A DNA stretch of 64,000 nucleotides from Aliiroseovarius sp. M344 (GCF_025140835.1 NZ_CP081153.1:1302001-1366000); one strand, 5' to 3'; shown: positions 36,136-46,768, counted from the stretch's first letter. The notes: generated by a model not told the origin, from the sequence alone. Numbers and translations are program-made.

Positions 36136-37965
36136 ATGGCGCCGTCCCGTATTACCTCCTCCGAAGGTCCGAAGAATGGCTGGCGCACGATCAAACGCGT
36201 CGCGCCCTATCTGTGGCCAGAAGACCAGCCATGGGTAAAGCGGCGCGTGGTCATTGCGCTTGTGATGCTTCTGGCCTCTAAGGTCGTTTCTGTCCTGACG
36301 CCATTTCTTTACAAAGGTGCGGTCGATGTGCTGAGCGGCGAGGCCACCGGCGAAGCCTGGGCGCTTGCCATTGGAGCGGTTGGCCTGACGCTTGCTTATG
36401 GCATAGCGCGGATCATGACCAACGGGTTCCAACAATTGCGCGATGCCGTTTTCGCGCGGGTGGGTCAACGCGCGCTGCGTCAACTGGCGCTTGAGACGTT
36501 TACCCACATTCACCGCCTGTCCATGCGCTATCATATCACGCGCAAAACCGGTGGCCTGTCGCGGATCATCGAACGCGGCGTGAAGGGGGTCGAATTCCTT
36601 CTGCGCTTCATGCTGTTTTCGATGGGGCCCTTGGTGCTTGAGCTTCTGATGATTTCGGCCATCCTCTTTTTCGTTTTTGATGTTTGGTATCTGGCGGTCG
36701 TGGTGGGCACGATCGGCCTTTATGTCTGGTTCACCTTCAAAGTGACCGAATGGCGCGTGCGCATCCGCAAGGAAATGAATGATCAGGATACCGATGCCAA
36801 CCAGAAAGCCATCGACAGCCTGCTGAATTTTGAGACTGTCAAATATTTCGGTGCCGAAACCCGCGAAGCCGCGCGATACGATGTGGCTATGGCGGGGTAT
36901 GAACAGGCCGCCCTTAAAACCTCGTATTCCTTGGCCTTCCTGAACTTTGGGCAGGCGCTGCTGATTACGCTTGGTCTTGTCGGCGTCATGGTGCTGGCTG
37001 CCATTGGCGTGCAGGCGGGCGACTTGACCGTTGGCGATTTTGTCATGGTTAATGCCTACATGATCCAGATCACCATGCCGTTGAATTTCCTTGGCACCGT
37101 TTATCGTGAAATCCGCCAGTCGCTGGTCGATATGGGAGAGATGTTTGACCTGCTTGAACAACCCGCCGAGGTGACGGACAGGACCGGCGCGCCTGACATC
37201 AACGTCACAGGCGGCGCGTTGCAGTTCACAGACCTGCAGTTCGGATATGACGCCGAACGGCCAATCTTGAAAGGCGTGTCGATTGATGTGCCTGCGGGCA
37301 AGACAGTTGCCATTGTCGGCCCGTCCGGGTCGGGCAAGTCCACCATTGGGCGGCTTCTGTTCCGGTTTTATGATGTGAGCGGCGGCAGCCTGAAGATCGA
37401 TGGACAAGATGTGCGCGACGTGACGCAGGACAGCCTGCACGGCGTTATCGGCGTTGTGCCGCAGGATACGGTGCTGTTCAACGACAGTGTCTATTATAAC
37501 ATCGCCTATGGTCGCCCCGAGGCCAGCCGGGACGAGGTCGAGGGCGCTGCAAAAGCCGCCAAGATCCATGATTTCATCAAAAGCCTTCCCGAAGGCTATC
37601 AGACACAAGTGGGCGAACGCGGTCTGAAATTGTCAGGCGGTGAAAAACAACGTGTCGGCATCGCGCGCACGCTTTTGAAAAATCCACCTATCTTGTTGCT
37701 GGACGAAGCGACCTCAGCTTTGGACACCCAGACCGAACGCGACATTCAGGAAAGCCTGCGTGAAATGGGGCAGGGGCGTACGGTGATCACCATCGCGCAC
37801 CGCCTCTCGACCATCGTGGATGCGGACGAGATCATCGTTCTGGAAGCGGGCGAAGTCGTCGAGCGTGGCAGCCATGACGCGCTGTTGGATAAAGGCGGGC
37901 GTTATGCCGCCATGTGGGCGCGCCAAGCCAGCGAAGAAGACGCCACTGACATCGCCGCTGCCTGA
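36136..37965 (+). CDS. Atm1/HMT1-type ABC half-transporter
   Basis: 609 residues: an N-terminal six-helix exporter domain (RRVVIALVMLLASKVVSVLTPFLYKGAVD near residue 35) and a C-terminal ATPase with Walker A GPSGSGKST near 395, LSGGEKQRVGIARTL near 500 and LLDEATSALD. It matches the Atm1 family, which exports glutathione-linked metal or sulfur species; the bacterial Novosphingobium homologue exports metal-glutathione. With an adjacent ArsR regulator, metal resistance or homeostasis is likely. ATG 36136 has TAAGG 6 bases upstream; an ATG at 36112 would add eight residues. Confidence 0.88.
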   Translation: MAPSRITSSEGPKNGWRTIKRVAPYLWPEDQPWVKRRVVIALVMLLASKVVSVLTPFLYKGAVDVLSGEATGEAWALAIGAVGLTLAYGIARIMTNGFQQLRDAVFARVGQRALRQLALETFTHIHRLSMRYHITRKTGGLSRIIERGVKGVEFLLRFMLFSMGPLVLELLMISAILFFVFDVWYLAVVVGTIGLYVWFTFKVTEWRVRIRKEMNDQDTDANQKAIDSLLNFETVKYFGAETREAARYDVAMAGYEQAALKTSYSLAFLNFGQALLITLGLVGVMVLAAIGVQAGDLTVGDFVMVNAYMIQITMPLNFLGTVYREIRQSLVDMGEMFDLLEQPAEVTDRTGAPDINVTGGALQFTDLQFGYDAERPILKGVSIDVPAGKTVAIVGPSGSGKSTIGRLLFRFYDVSGGSLKIDGQDVRDVTQDSLHGVIGVVPQDTVLFNDSVYYNIAYGRPEASRDEVEGAAKAAKIHDFIKSLPEGYQTQVGERGLKLSGGEKQRVGIARTLLKNPPILLLDEATSALDTQTERDIQESLREMGQGRTVITIAHRLSTIVDADEIIVLEAGEVVERGSHDALLDKGGRYAAMWARQASEEDATDIAAA

Positions 37966-37986
37966 GCAACAGAGCCAGTTTGCAGA

Positions 37987-40900
37987 TCACTCTGCGGCCC
38001 GAAGCGGTGGTTTGCCGCGGCCTTTTGAGGGCTTTGCCTCAGCCTCAGCCTCACCTTCGGAAACCGGCGTGGCGTCATCCTGACCAACCATGTCGCTCTG
38101 GCCTGTGTCTGGCGCGCCGTCCAGATCGCTTTCTGTGACCCACAACACCTCGTGGATTGGCTGCTTGCGCGCGGCCTTTTCAAGCGCCACATCACGCGCC
38201 GTCTGACCAGACCGCTGGGCCAAGGCCCGCAACCCGTTGGCCGAGCGATAGGCACCCGCTGACAGCCACACTCGCAACGCCAACATAGACGGCGTGAAGA
38301 TCAACGTCAGTACGGTCGCGATCCCCAGCCCAAAGACCACGGCGGTTGCCAGTTGCTTCCACCAAAGGGCCGTTGGCGCGTCGATCGAATAGCCGCCGTT
38401 GAAGAAATCCAGCGACAGCCCGAACATCATAGGTGCCAGACCTGCCATGGTGGTGATCGTGGTCAGCAGCACCGGACGAATGCGGGCTTCAGCGGTGCGG
38501 GTGATCGCTTCGATCTTCGGCATATAGCGCGAATAGTCCTGATAGGTGTCGATCAGAACGATGTTGTTGTTCACCACGATCCCCGCCAGCGCGACGATCC
38601 CTGTGCCGGTCATGATGATCGAGAATGGCTGCTGCATCACCATCATCCCAACCAAAACGCCGGTTGTGGACAGAACCACTGCCAGCAGCACCAGAACCGA
38701 GTTGTACAGGCTGTTGAACTGCGCCAGCAGGATGATGAACATCAACCCAAGTGCGCCAATGAAGGCCTGCCCAAGGAACGCTTGGCTTTCGGCTTGATCT
38801 TCCTGATCACCGGTCCATTCATAGGTCACTCCTGCGGGCAAATCGGTGCTTTCAATCCAGGCGGTCAGGCTCGCGATCCGGTCGCCGGGGGTGACTGGTG
38901 TGCGGGTCAGATCCGCGCCATTTTCGGTTGCCATGATCCGGTCGGCCTCATCCACATTGAAAAATTGTTCCGCGCCGTCGGAATCCGTCAAACGAACAAG
39001 TCCATCCTGCACACCTGCCTTCACATCGAAATATCGACTTTGATCCACGCGGTCGATTTGCGCAAGGCTGGGCACTGGCTTGCGGGTGACGAAGTTGGAC
39101 AGGGGGACAAGCCCAGTCGTGGTGCGCAGCTTCAGACCATCCAGCGTCGACAATACGCGGTCTTTCTTCGGCAACCGCACCCGAATTTCGATTTCCTCGT
39201 CCGAGCTGTCGACCCGCATCGTATCGAGCAGGATGCCGTTGGTGACAAGTTGCACCATGCCTCCCACTGTGGCGACGTCCGTACCATACCGCCCAGCTTC
39301 CTCGACATCGACCTTGAGCTGCCAGTCGATACCGGGCAGCGGCATCGTGTCTTCAATGGCGGTCAGCCCGGGGGTTGCATTGAACTGGGCGATGGCGGCG
39401 CTGGTGACCTGCTCCAGCACATCCCAATCGTCCCCTTTTATGCGCAGGTGCACCGGCTTAGCCGACGCCGGGCCACGGTTCAGGTTCAATACCTCTGTTT
39501 TGATGCCGGGCAGGGTGGTCAGGCGTTCCTCTAGTGCGGCCATGACCGCATCCCCATCGAATTCAGGATCAATCTCGGTCGTCGTGAAGGGGATCAGGCC
39601 AAATAGGGGGGCGTCCTTCTCGATCGAGGGGCGATCTGACCATGCCACAAGCTCGATCTGCAACTGCCCGATACTGTCGCGCGGCCCCATCGCCCCGCCG
39701 GTGTTCTGGTTCAACCCGCCCGCGCCGGCGAACGCAAACACACTTTCAATGCCCTTGGTTGACAGCGCAATCTCTTCGGCTTGCCGGACCATTTCGTCCT
39801 TTTCCTGAAGGCTCAGGTTGCCACGGGCGCGCACATAGACGATGGCCTGTTCGGGTTCGCTATCGGCAAAGAACTCGACCCCCAGATTGTTTCGGCCATA
39901 CAGCATGAAGGTCGAGACCACAAAGCCGATGACCAGCGCGATGGAGACAATTGGCATGATCGGATTGCCCGAAATAAAGTGGATCAGGTGACCAAACCAT
40001 GTCCGGCGATAGCCGCCTTTCACCCTCTTTGCTTCCCGATGCCAGCTGAGCGACCCAAGCGTGGTGGACGTCGCGAATGCCCCTATCAGGAACATCACTG
40101 CGCCGGGTAGGATGGCCATGGCCCCTTCAAAGGGTGGCTTTCCACCGAACAGGTAGCCGGGGTTGAGAAGCTGAAACGCCGAAAGGAAAAGAACATAAGC
40201 CGAAGGCAGGACCAGCATGATCCGCACCCAAACGGGCAATCCGCGCAGCGCGCCTGACAAAAAGCCGATGGTGCGGCTGATCCGGCCCGACACACCGCCG
40301 ACAACCGGCAGATAAACCAGCGCCACCAGAAGCGACGCTGACAGCACATAGATCAGCGTTTTGGGCAGCCACCCCATGAACTGGCCCGGGATGCCCGGCC
40401 AGAACAGCATGGGCAGGAAGGCGCAGAGCGTCGTGGCGGTTGAGCTGACAATGGGCCAGAACATCCGTTTCGCGGCGGCGGTATAAGCCGCCATTGGACC
40501 CACACCTTGGCTGATCTTCTTGTCTGCGTATTCCACAACCACAATGGCCCCGTCGACCAGCATCCCGACCGCAAGGATCAGACCAAACATTACGATGTTC
40601 GAAATCGTGACGCCAAGCGCGCCGAACAGCGCGAAGGTCAGAAGGAAGGATGTCGGGATCGCAAAGCCCACCAGCAATGCGGGCCGGGTGCCAAGCGCGC
40701 CCAGCACGACAATCATCACCAGCGCAATGGCCGTAATGACCGAACCTTCAAGCTGGCGCACCATGCTGTCGACAACATAACTTTGGTCGTTCGACGTGCC
40801 GATTTTCACCGCCTGCCTAAGTTCAGCAGGCCATTCGTCGCGCGTTTGATCGACCAGATCGCGCACCTCAGCGGCGGTATCGATCAAGTTGAACCCTTTG

Positions 40901-41757
40901 CGCTTCACCACCTGCAACGCCACGGTCGTATCGCCGTTGAAGCGGGCCGTGCCTTCACGATCTTCAAAGGTCAGCCGGATTGTCGCCAAATCGCCCAGCG
41001 TCACGACGCTGTCATCGTTTACCTTCACCGGAAGGTCATACACATCCTGCACCTCGTCGAAGGACGAGGGGATCTTGACAGCTGTCGACCCCGTGGCGGT
41101 TTTGATGTCGCCTGCGGCAATCAACTGGTTGTTGTTCTGCACCACCCGGATCAGCTCGCCTGCGGTCACGTTATAGGCTTCAAGCTTCAGCGGGTCGATT
41201 TCGACCTCGAGCATTTCATCGCGATACCCGGCCAACGAGGCTTCCAGAACTGCATCAAGTGCTTCCAGCTTGTCTTGAAGTTCGCGCGCCAGCCGTACCA
41301 ATGTGCGTTCGGGGACGTTGCCGGTTAGGTTCACAATGATGATCGGAAATTCCGAAAAGTTGATCTCGTTGACAGAATAGCTGTCGAACCCTGTCGGGAA
41401 GCTTCCTTCGGCCGAATTCATGGCGTCACGGACATCCGCCATGACGTTGGTCTTGTCCCAGCCAAACTCAAATTCCAGTGCGACCCCGGCATAGCCTTCG
41501 GCAGCCGTGCCCGACATGGTTTTCAGACCATCAATGTCTGCCAGCTCTGTTTCCATCGGGCGCAAGAGCAGCTGTTCTGCGTCTGCTGCAGAAATGCCGG
41601 GGAACGGCACAGACACGAACAACGCCGGGATTTCAATATCCGGCTCACCTTCCTTGGGCAGGCTGACATAGGCGATCGCACCGGCCAGGACCGACAGGAT
41701 CACGAAGGCTATGACCATCCGGGCCCGATCAGCGGCCCAGTCGACGATACCGATCAT
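37987..41757 (-). CDS. RND efflux permease with extra central and C-terminal segments
   Basis: 1256 residues, larger than AcrB-type pumps (about 1050). The RND plan is clear: helix 1 (MVIAFVILSVLAGAIAYVSLP), GEPDIEIPALFVSVPFPG, then TM2-6 with MFGLILAVGMLVDGAIVVVE (the proton-relay region). An insert of roughly 100 residues with additional hydrophobic stretches precedes the second half. A polar C-terminal tail of about 90 residues ends the protein. The start ATG at 41757 overlaps the adaptor stop (ATGA); the frame upstream is the adaptor in another phase. Probably an organic-compound exporter. Confidence 0.88.
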   Translation of the reverse strand: MIGIVDWAADRARMVIAFVILSVLAGAIAYVSLPKEGEPDIEIPALFVSVPFPGISAADAEQLLLRPMETELADIDGLKTMSGTAAEGYAGVALEFEFGWDKTNVMADVRDAMNSAEGSFPTGFDSYSVNEINFSEFPIIIVNLTGNVPERTLVRLARELQDKLEALDAVLEASLAGYRDEMLEVEIDPLKLEAYNVTAGELIRVVQNNNQLIAAGDIKTATGSTAVKIPSSFDEVQDVYDLPVKVNDDSVVTLGDLATIRLTFEDREGTARFNGDTTVALQVVKRKGFNLIDTAAEVRDLVDQTRDEWPAELRQAVKIGTSNDQSYVVDSMVRQLEGSVITAIALVMIVVLGALGTRPALLVGFAIPTSFLLTFALFGALGVTISNIVMFGLILAVGMLVDGAIVVVEYADKKISQGVGPMAAYTAAAKRMFWPIVSSTATTLCAFLPMLFWPGIPGQFMGWLPKTLIYVLSASLLVALVYLPVVGGVSGRISRTIGFLSGALRGLPVWVRIMLVLPSAYVLFLSAFQLLNPGYLFGGKPPFEGAMAILPGAVMFLIGAFATSTTLGSLSWHREAKRVKGGYRRTWFGHLIHFISGNPIMPIVSIALVIGFVVSTFMLYGRNNLGVEFFADSEPEQAIVYVRARGNLSLQEKDEMVRQAEEIALSTKGIESVFAFAGAGGLNQNTGGAMGPRDSIGQLQIELVAWSDRPSIEKDAPLFGLIPFTTTEIDPEFDGDAVMAALEERLTTLPGIKTEVLNLNRGPASAKPVHLRIKGDDWDVLEQVTSAAIAQFNATPGLTAIEDTMPLPGIDWQLKVDVEEAGRYGTDVATVGGMVQLVTNGILLDTMRVDSSDEEIEIRVRLPKKDRVLSTLDGLKLRTTTGLVPLSNFVTRKPVPSLAQIDRVDQSRYFDVKAGVQDGLVRLTDSDGAEQFFNVDEADRIMATENGADLTRTPVTPGDRIASLTAWIESTDLPAGVTYEWTGDQEDQAESQAFLGQAFIGALGLMFIILLAQFNSLYNSVLVLLAVVLSTTGVLVGMMVMQQPFSIIMTGTGIVALAGIVVNNNIVLIDTYQDYSRYMPKIEAITRTAEARIRPVLLTTITTMAGLAPMMFGLSLDFFNGGYSIDAPTALWWKQLATAVVFGLGIATVLTLIFTPSMLALRVWLSAGAYRSANGLRALAQRSGQTARDVALEKAARKQPIHEVLWVTESDLDGAPDTGQSDMVGQDDATPVSEGEAEAEAKPSKGRGKPPLRAAE

Positions 41758-42989
41758 ATGCCGGGCTCCTGATAGGTGGGTTCGACCGCAACGCCGTCGG
41801 TGACATAATGATGGCCGATGACAATCACGTCGGCTGTGTCGGCAAGTCCGGTGACCCATACGCCATCTACGCTGTCGCGGACCATTGAAACGGGTGCGAA
41901 GCCAGTCAACTTGTCCTTGGTTACGATCCGCACGCCCAGACGACCATTGTCATCCAGCGTCAGGGCGCTTTGGGGCAGCAGGTGGGCGGGCAAGCCGTTG
42001 CCGGTGATGACCACCTCGGCAGTCTGACCCGCACGCACGACCGGGGCGCCTTGGTCTTGTGTGACCTCAACATCGACGCGGAAGGTCCGGGTTACAGGAT
42101 CGGCGGTGTCGGCCACAAAGGTCACAACGCCAGTCAGCGCGCCGCCGGACGCAAGGCGCACATTGGCGGCCAATCCGGTTCTGAGTTGATCGACCTGAAG
42201 TTCAGACACATTTCCGACAACCCGCGCGGGGTCATATTGCACCAGCGTCGCACAGACAGCGCCCGGCTGGAGAAGCGTGCCAATATCCGCGCTGTCCGTC
42301 TCCAGCGTGCCGGGGAAGGGTGCGCGGATATCCAAGCGCTCAATCTCACGCTCTGCAGCGGCGACGGCGGCTTCTGCGGACTGGATCATGGCGCCAGAGC
42401 TGGCCGCACCGGATTGGGCGGCGATAAACCCGGCCCGGGCTGTTTCAACAGACGCTTTGGTGTTTGCCACGCGTGTATCCGAGGCAAAGCCGCCCGCCGA
42501 CAGCTTGGTCGCTGCTGTCAGGTTGAATGTTGCCTCGTCCAGACGGGCCTGCGCTTCGATCACGCGCGCCTCTGCTTCGGGTGCGCGCGCTTTTGCCTCT
42601 GCCAGTCGGGCCGTGGCTTCGGCTAAGCTGGCTTCGCGCGTGCCAGCGTCCAGACGACACAAGACATCGCCTGCCTCGACAGGGCTGCCTTTCGCGATCT
42701 TGGTGGATATGACCTGACCAGTGGTTTCCGCACGCAGCTCGACGCGCCGGTTGGCCTCGGTCCGGCCCCTCAGCAGGACGGGCATCTCGATCTCGCGGGC
42801 CACACTGCGCAGGGCCACCACAGACACGCCCTTGGACGGTGCCTCTTCGGTGTCATCAAACGCCTGTGTTTGCACGGCGGCTGGGGCCTCGGGGCTACCG
42901 GCTGCTGTTTCCAGCGTGTCGCGCTGAAACACCAGCATGAACAGGCCTGCTACCACAAGGATCGCGGTGATTATTGGGAAGAGGCGCAT
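41754..42989 (-). CDS. RND periplasmic adaptor (membrane fusion protein)
   Basis: 411 residues. An N-terminal membrane anchor (IITAILVVAGLFMLVF) is followed by the lipoyl/barrel-sandwich entry (EIEMPVLLRGRTEANRRVEL) and an alanine/glutamate-rich alpha-hairpin near residues 115-215. Beta-barrel and membrane-proximal domains with VSELQVDQLRTGL and VTRTFRVDVEVTQDQGAPVV follow. It links the downstream permease to an outer-membrane channel, which is not encoded here. Overlaps the permease start by 4 bases. Confidence 0.9.
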   Translation of the reverse strand: MRLFPIITAILVVAGLFMLVFQRDTLETAAGSPEAPAAVQTQAFDDTEEAPSKGVSVVALRSVAREIEMPVLLRGRTEANRRVELRAETTGQVISTKIAKGSPVEAGDVLCRLDAGTREASLAEATARLAEAKARAPEAEARVIEAQARLDEATFNLTAATKLSAGGFASDTRVANTKASVETARAGFIAAQSGAASSGAMIQSAEAAVAAAEREIERLDIRAPFPGTLETDSADIGTLLQPGAVCATLVQYDPARVVGNVSELQVDQLRTGLAANVRLASGGALTGVVTFVADTADPVTRTFRVDVEVTQDQGAPVVRAGQTAEVVITGNGLPAHLLPQSALTLDDNGRLGVRIVTKDKLTGFAPVSMVRDSVDGVWVTGLADTADVIVIGHHYVTDGVAVEPTYQEPGI

Positions 42990-43214
42990 AAGATTTCCTG
43001 CCAGTGTTAATCAATGTGCCGAAAGATAGGCCGAGTTCCCCCTGCGAACAAGTGTGGCTTCCCTGACCTGTGCAACCGGAAGGGCAGTGCCGCCTGTGCA
43101 GGCCAACCTGCGAGGGCGCCAGACACAGCAGTCCAGCTGTGGCCGATGCACCCCCTTGGCAACCGGGCGTCGTTGGGGCAAAAGGAGGGAAGATTTTGAC
43201 CCGGAGGCATTGCC

Positions 43215-43850
43215 GTGAGCGAGACCGATACTTTCATCGATGAAGTGAGCGAAGAGGTTCGTCGCGACAAGCTGTACGCATTGATGCGAAAATACGGCTG
43301 GATCGCCGTTTTGCTGGTCGTCCTGATGGTGGGTGGTGCGGCCTATAACGAATGGCGCAAAGCCAGCGACAGATCCGCCGCGCAGTCCCTTGGTGACGCC
43401 ATTCTGGCCGCCGAAGAACAAGCGGACCCGGCGGAACGTGCAGCGGCCCTTTCCGCGATCGACGCGACCGGAGATGCCGCGGCAGTGGTCGCGATGCTGT
43501 CAGCAGCCGACGGTGAGGCGGGCGTAGACGCCCTGCGCGCCTTGGCCGATGATGCCAACGCCGATCCCCTGTATCGTGATTTGGCGCAACTGAAACTTGT
43601 GTCAAATACCGGGTCGGGTCTGGACACCGCCGCGCGGCGCGCGCGGCTTGAGCCACTGGCCATTCCCGGCGCGCCATTTCGTGTTTTGGCGGAAGAACAA
43701 TTGGCGCTTGTCGAGGTCGACGAGGGGCAGCCAGACGCCGCCATCACGCGCCTGAAAGCTCTTTTGGTGGATGATGAGGCCTCTGGGGCCTTGCGTCGAC
43801 GCGCGTCTCAGTTGATTGTGGCGCTGGGTGGGTCGTTAGAGACATCCTGA
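43215..43850 (+). CDS. YfgM-like TPR membrane protein
   Basis: 211 residues. A GTG start at 43215 has GGAGG 7 bases upstream. The N-terminus EVSEEVRRDKLYALMRKYGW and one transmembrane helix (IAVLLVVLMVGGAAYNEW) fit the TPR_21/YfgM family; the periplasmic part is a helical repeat region rich in Ala, Asp and Glu. YfgM is an ancillary SecYEG/chaperone-network factor in E. coli. It lies directly before bamB and der, as in E. coli. Confidence 0.85.
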   Translation: MSETDTFIDEVSEEVRRDKLYALMRKYGWIAVLLVVLMVGGAAYNEWRKASDRSAAQSLGDAILAAEEQADPAERAAALSAIDATGDAAAVVAMLSAADGEAGVDALRALADDANADPLYRDLAQLKLVSNTGSGLDTAARRARLEPLAIPGAPFRVLAEEQLALVEVDEGQPDAAITRLKALLVDDEASGALRRRASQLIVALGGSLETS

Positions 43851-43912
43851 CCACCTACACTGGACACCGGTCCGGTTTGAAAAGACATTTTATGTATCCC
43901 GGGGGGCATCTC

Positions 43913-45262
43913 GTGAAGTTGAAACAAAGCGCCGGAATTTTGGTCTCGTTGAGCCTATTGGCGGCATGTTCCCAACCGGAATACATTTTGCCAGGTGATC
44001 GCGAAGATTTGCGCAGCCTGAACCCGCAAACTTTGAGCGCAGGTGAACTGTCTGACGCCGCCGCTGCGGTCGAAGGGGCCGGACGCCAGGATGGCGCGCG
44101 CCCAATCTCGCTGCCTGCGACGGTCAATCATGCAAGCTGGACCCATCTGGGTGGCAGCTTGACCCATCAGGTTCGCCATCCCGCCCTGTCACCGGCACCA
44201 AAACTGCGCTTTGCAGCGTCGATCGGGCAGGGCAATGACCGCAAACACCGCATCACCGCCGAACCGGTTGTGGCCGGTGGTCGGATCTTTACTTTGGACA
44301 GCCGCGCACAAGTTGTAGCCACGTCGACCGCAGGCGCAACCCTTTGGGCGCGCGATCTGACCCCGCCGTCTGACCGTTCAGACGACGCTTCGGGGGGCGG
44401 ATTGGCCTATGCGGATGGCACGGTCTATGTGACCTCTGGCTTCGGTCTGGTCAGCGCACTTGACGCCGCGACCGGCAAGGTCAAATGGCAGCAAAAAATG
44501 GATGCGTCCGGTTCTGGCGCACCGGCAGTGTCGGGCGGGCTGGTTTACGTCGTCAGCCGGGACAACAGCGCGTGGGCCATTGAAACCGGCACCGGCCGCG
44601 TCAAATGGCGGCTGTCCGGCACCCCAAGCCAGGATGGCGTTGTGGGCGTGTCGTCGCCTGCTGTGACCGACCGCCTGGTGCTTTTGCCCTTCGCGTCGGG
44701 CGAGATCGTCGCCGCTTTGAAAAAAGGTGGCGCGCGGACCTGGTCCAACCTGATCGCAGGTGAACGCGCGGGTCGCGGCTATTCGATCGTGACAGACATC
44801 ACTGGCGAGCCGGTGGTGAAAGATGGAGTGATCTATTCCGGCAATCCGGCGGGACGCACCGTGGCGCTCAACCTGTCTGGAGAACGTCTGTGGACGGCCA
44901 AAGAAGGCGCCGTTAGCCCGGTCTGGGTGACCGGTGGATCGGTGTTCCTTGTGTCAGACGAAGCACAGCTTGTGCGCTTGGACGCCAAGACCGGCGAACG
45001 CATCTGGGGCGTGCCGCTTCCCTATTATACCAAGGCGAAAACCCGCAAACGCAAGGCGATCTATGCCAATCTTGGGCCGGTTCTGGCGGGCGGACGGCTA
45101 TGGGTCGCGTCCTCGGACGGGGTGATGCGTGGCTTCAACCCCGTCGATGGTACGCTGGTTGGTCAGGTGGCCATTCCCGGCGGGGCAGCAACACGACCTG
45201 TGGTCGTGAACGGCACCGCTTATCTGGTCTCGCGCGACGGCAAACTTCTGGCTTTGCGCTGA
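43913..45262 (+). CDS. bamB: BamB-like beta-propeller outer-membrane lipoprotein
   Basis: 449 residues from GTG 43913, which has a G-run 7 bases upstream and gives a clean lipoprotein signal (LSLLAAC, lipobox cysteine near residue 19). Upstream TTG (43877) and ATG (43892) starts are less likely. The mature protein is a PQQ-like repeat propeller, with repeated units such as DGTVYVTSGFGLVSALDAATG and GGLVYVVSRDNSAWAIETGTG. BamB assists BamA in inserting outer-membrane proteins. It is the middle gene of yfgM-bamB-der. Confidence 0.9.
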   Translation: MKLKQSAGILVSLSLLAACSQPEYILPGDREDLRSLNPQTLSAGELSDAAAAVEGAGRQDGARPISLPATVNHASWTHLGGSLTHQVRHPALSPAPKLRFAASIGQGNDRKHRITAEPVVAGGRIFTLDSRAQVVATSTAGATLWARDLTPPSDRSDDASGGGLAYADGTVYVTSGFGLVSALDAATGKVKWQQKMDASGSGAPAVSGGLVYVVSRDNSAWAIETGTGRVKWRLSGTPSQDGVVGVSSPAVTDRLVLLPFASGEIVAALKKGGARTWSNLIAGERAGRGYSIVTDITGEPVVKDGVIYSGNPAGRTVALNLSGERLWTAKEGAVSPVWVTGGSVFLVSDEAQLVRLDAKTGERIWGVPLPYYTKAKTRKRKAIYANLGPVLAGGRLWVASSDGVMRGFNPVDGTLVGQVAIPGGAATRPVVVNGTAYLVSRDGKLLALR

Positions 45263-45310
45263 CCAATAAAACCGTGTATGCGGGGCGCTTCATGTGACCC
45301 GGAGTCGGAA

Positions 45311-46768
45311 ATGAGTTTCACCCTCGCTATCGTAGGGCGCCCGAATGTGGGCAAATCCACCCTGTTCAACCGTTTGGTTGGAAAACGCCTTGCGCTGGTT
45401 GATGACCAGCCCGGCGTGACCCGTGACCTGCGCGAAGGCGAGGCGCGGCTGGGCGATTTGCGCTTCACAGTGATCGACAGTGCTGGGCTTGAAGAAGCCA
45501 CCGACCAAAGCTTGCAGGGGCGGATGCGTCGCCTGACAGAACGCGCCGTCGAGATGGCGGATGCCTGCCTGTTCTTGGTCGACGCCCGTGTCGGCATCCT
45601 GCCGTCAGATGAAGTGTTCGCCGACATCCTGCGCCGCAAAAACGCGCATGTGATCCTTGCGGCCAACAAATCCGAAGGCAAAGCGGGCGAAGCTGGATAT
45701 CTGGAGGCTTTCTCGCTTGGGCTGGGCGAACCGATCCGTCTTTCTGGCGAACATGGCGAAGGCATGGGCGAATTGATGGATGTTCTGCGCCCGATCTCGG
45801 AAGAATTTGAGGAACGCGCCGCGGCCATAGCGCCCGAAACGGATGTGGATTTTGACGAGGAGGCCGATGATGGCCCGCGCGTCCCGACCGAAGACAGACC
45901 GCTGCAAGTGGCGGTGATTGGCCGCCCCAACGCGGGTAAGTCCACGCTGATCAACAAACTGCTTGGGGAAGAGCGGCTGCTGACGGGCCCCGAGGCCGGG
46001 ATCACCCGCGACGCCATTTCAGTACGCTTTGACTGGGGCGGCGTGCCCACGCGAATATTTGACACCGCTGGCATGCGCAAACGCGCTAAGGTTCAGGAAA
46101 AGCTTGAGAAACTGTCGGTGTCTGATGGCGTTCGAGCCGTGAAATTCGCCGAAGTTGTGGTGGTTTTGCTTGATGCGGAAATTCCGTTTGAACAGCAAGA
46201 CCTGCGCATCGCCGACTTGGCAGAGCGCGAAGGGCGCGCTGTTGTCATTGCGGTCAACAAATGGGACGCCGAGTCTGAGAAGCAATCCAAGTTGAAAGAG
46301 CTGAAAGAAGCCTTTGAGCGCCTTCTGCCACAACTTCGCGGTGCGCCCTTGATCACCATCTCGGCCAAGACGGGCAAGGGTCTGGATCGACTTCAAGCAG
46401 CCGTGATGCGCGCTCACGACGTTTGGAACCGCCGGGTGAAAACCGCCCAGCTGAACGGATGGCTGGCGGAAATGATTTCAGCGCACCCGCCCCCCGCACC
46501 GGGCGGCCGCCGGATCAAGCTGCGCTATATGACACAGGTGAAAACGCGCCCGCCCGGGTTCGTGGTGATGTGCTCGCATCCTGATAAACTGCCTGAAAGC
46601 TACAGCCGTTATCTGGTCAATGGGTTGCGCGAGGATTTCGACATGCCCGGCACACCGATCCGGCTGACCATGCGGGGGCAAGGAGATAAGAACCCTTACA
46701 AGAACCGAAAGAAGTCGACGCCGTCGCGTCTGCGTAAACATTTGGGCAAAGGGCGGGCTGACGAATAA
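45311..46768 (+). CDS. der: Ribosome-associated GTPase Der (EngA)
   Basis: 485 residues with two tandem GTPase domains. Domain 1 has [14 protein letters not shown] near residue 8, DSAGLE and ANKSEG. Domain 2 has [14 protein letters not shown] near 206, DTAGMR and VNKWD near 322. The C-terminal KH-like domain ends in [17 protein letters not shown]. It is needed for 50S subunit assembly. The ATG at 45311 follows GGAG, 48 bases after bamB. A hairpin and repeat come next. Confidence 0.97.
   Translation: MSFTLAIVGRPNVGKSTLFNRLVGKRLALVDDQPGVTRDLREGEARLGDLRFTVIDSAGLEEATDQSLQGRMRRLTERAVEMADACLFLVDARVGILPSDEVFADILRRKNAHVILAANKSEGKAGEAGYLEAFSLGLGEPIRLSGEHGEGMGELMDVLRPISEEFEERAAAIAPETDVDFDEEADDGPRVPTEDRPLQVAVIGRPNAGKSTLINKLLGEERLLTGPEAGITRDAISVRFDWGGVPTRIFDTAGMRKRAKVQEKLEKLSVSDGVRAVKFAEVVVVLLDAEIPFEQQDLRIADLAEREGRAVVIAVNKWDAESEKQSKLKELKEAFERLLPQLRGAPLITISAKTGKGLDRLQAAVMRAHDVWNRRVKTAQLNGWLAEMISAHPPPAPGGRRIKLRYMTQVKTRPPGFVVMCSHPDKLPESYSRYLVNGLREDFDMPGTPIRLTMRGQGDKNPYKNRKKSTPSRLRKHLGKGRADE

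Noticed and set aside
38353..39534. A 393-codon plus-strand frame inside the RND permease
   Set aside because: It lies wholly antisense to a confident RND gene and its product is histidine/glutamine/arginine-rich, typical of a shadow frame.
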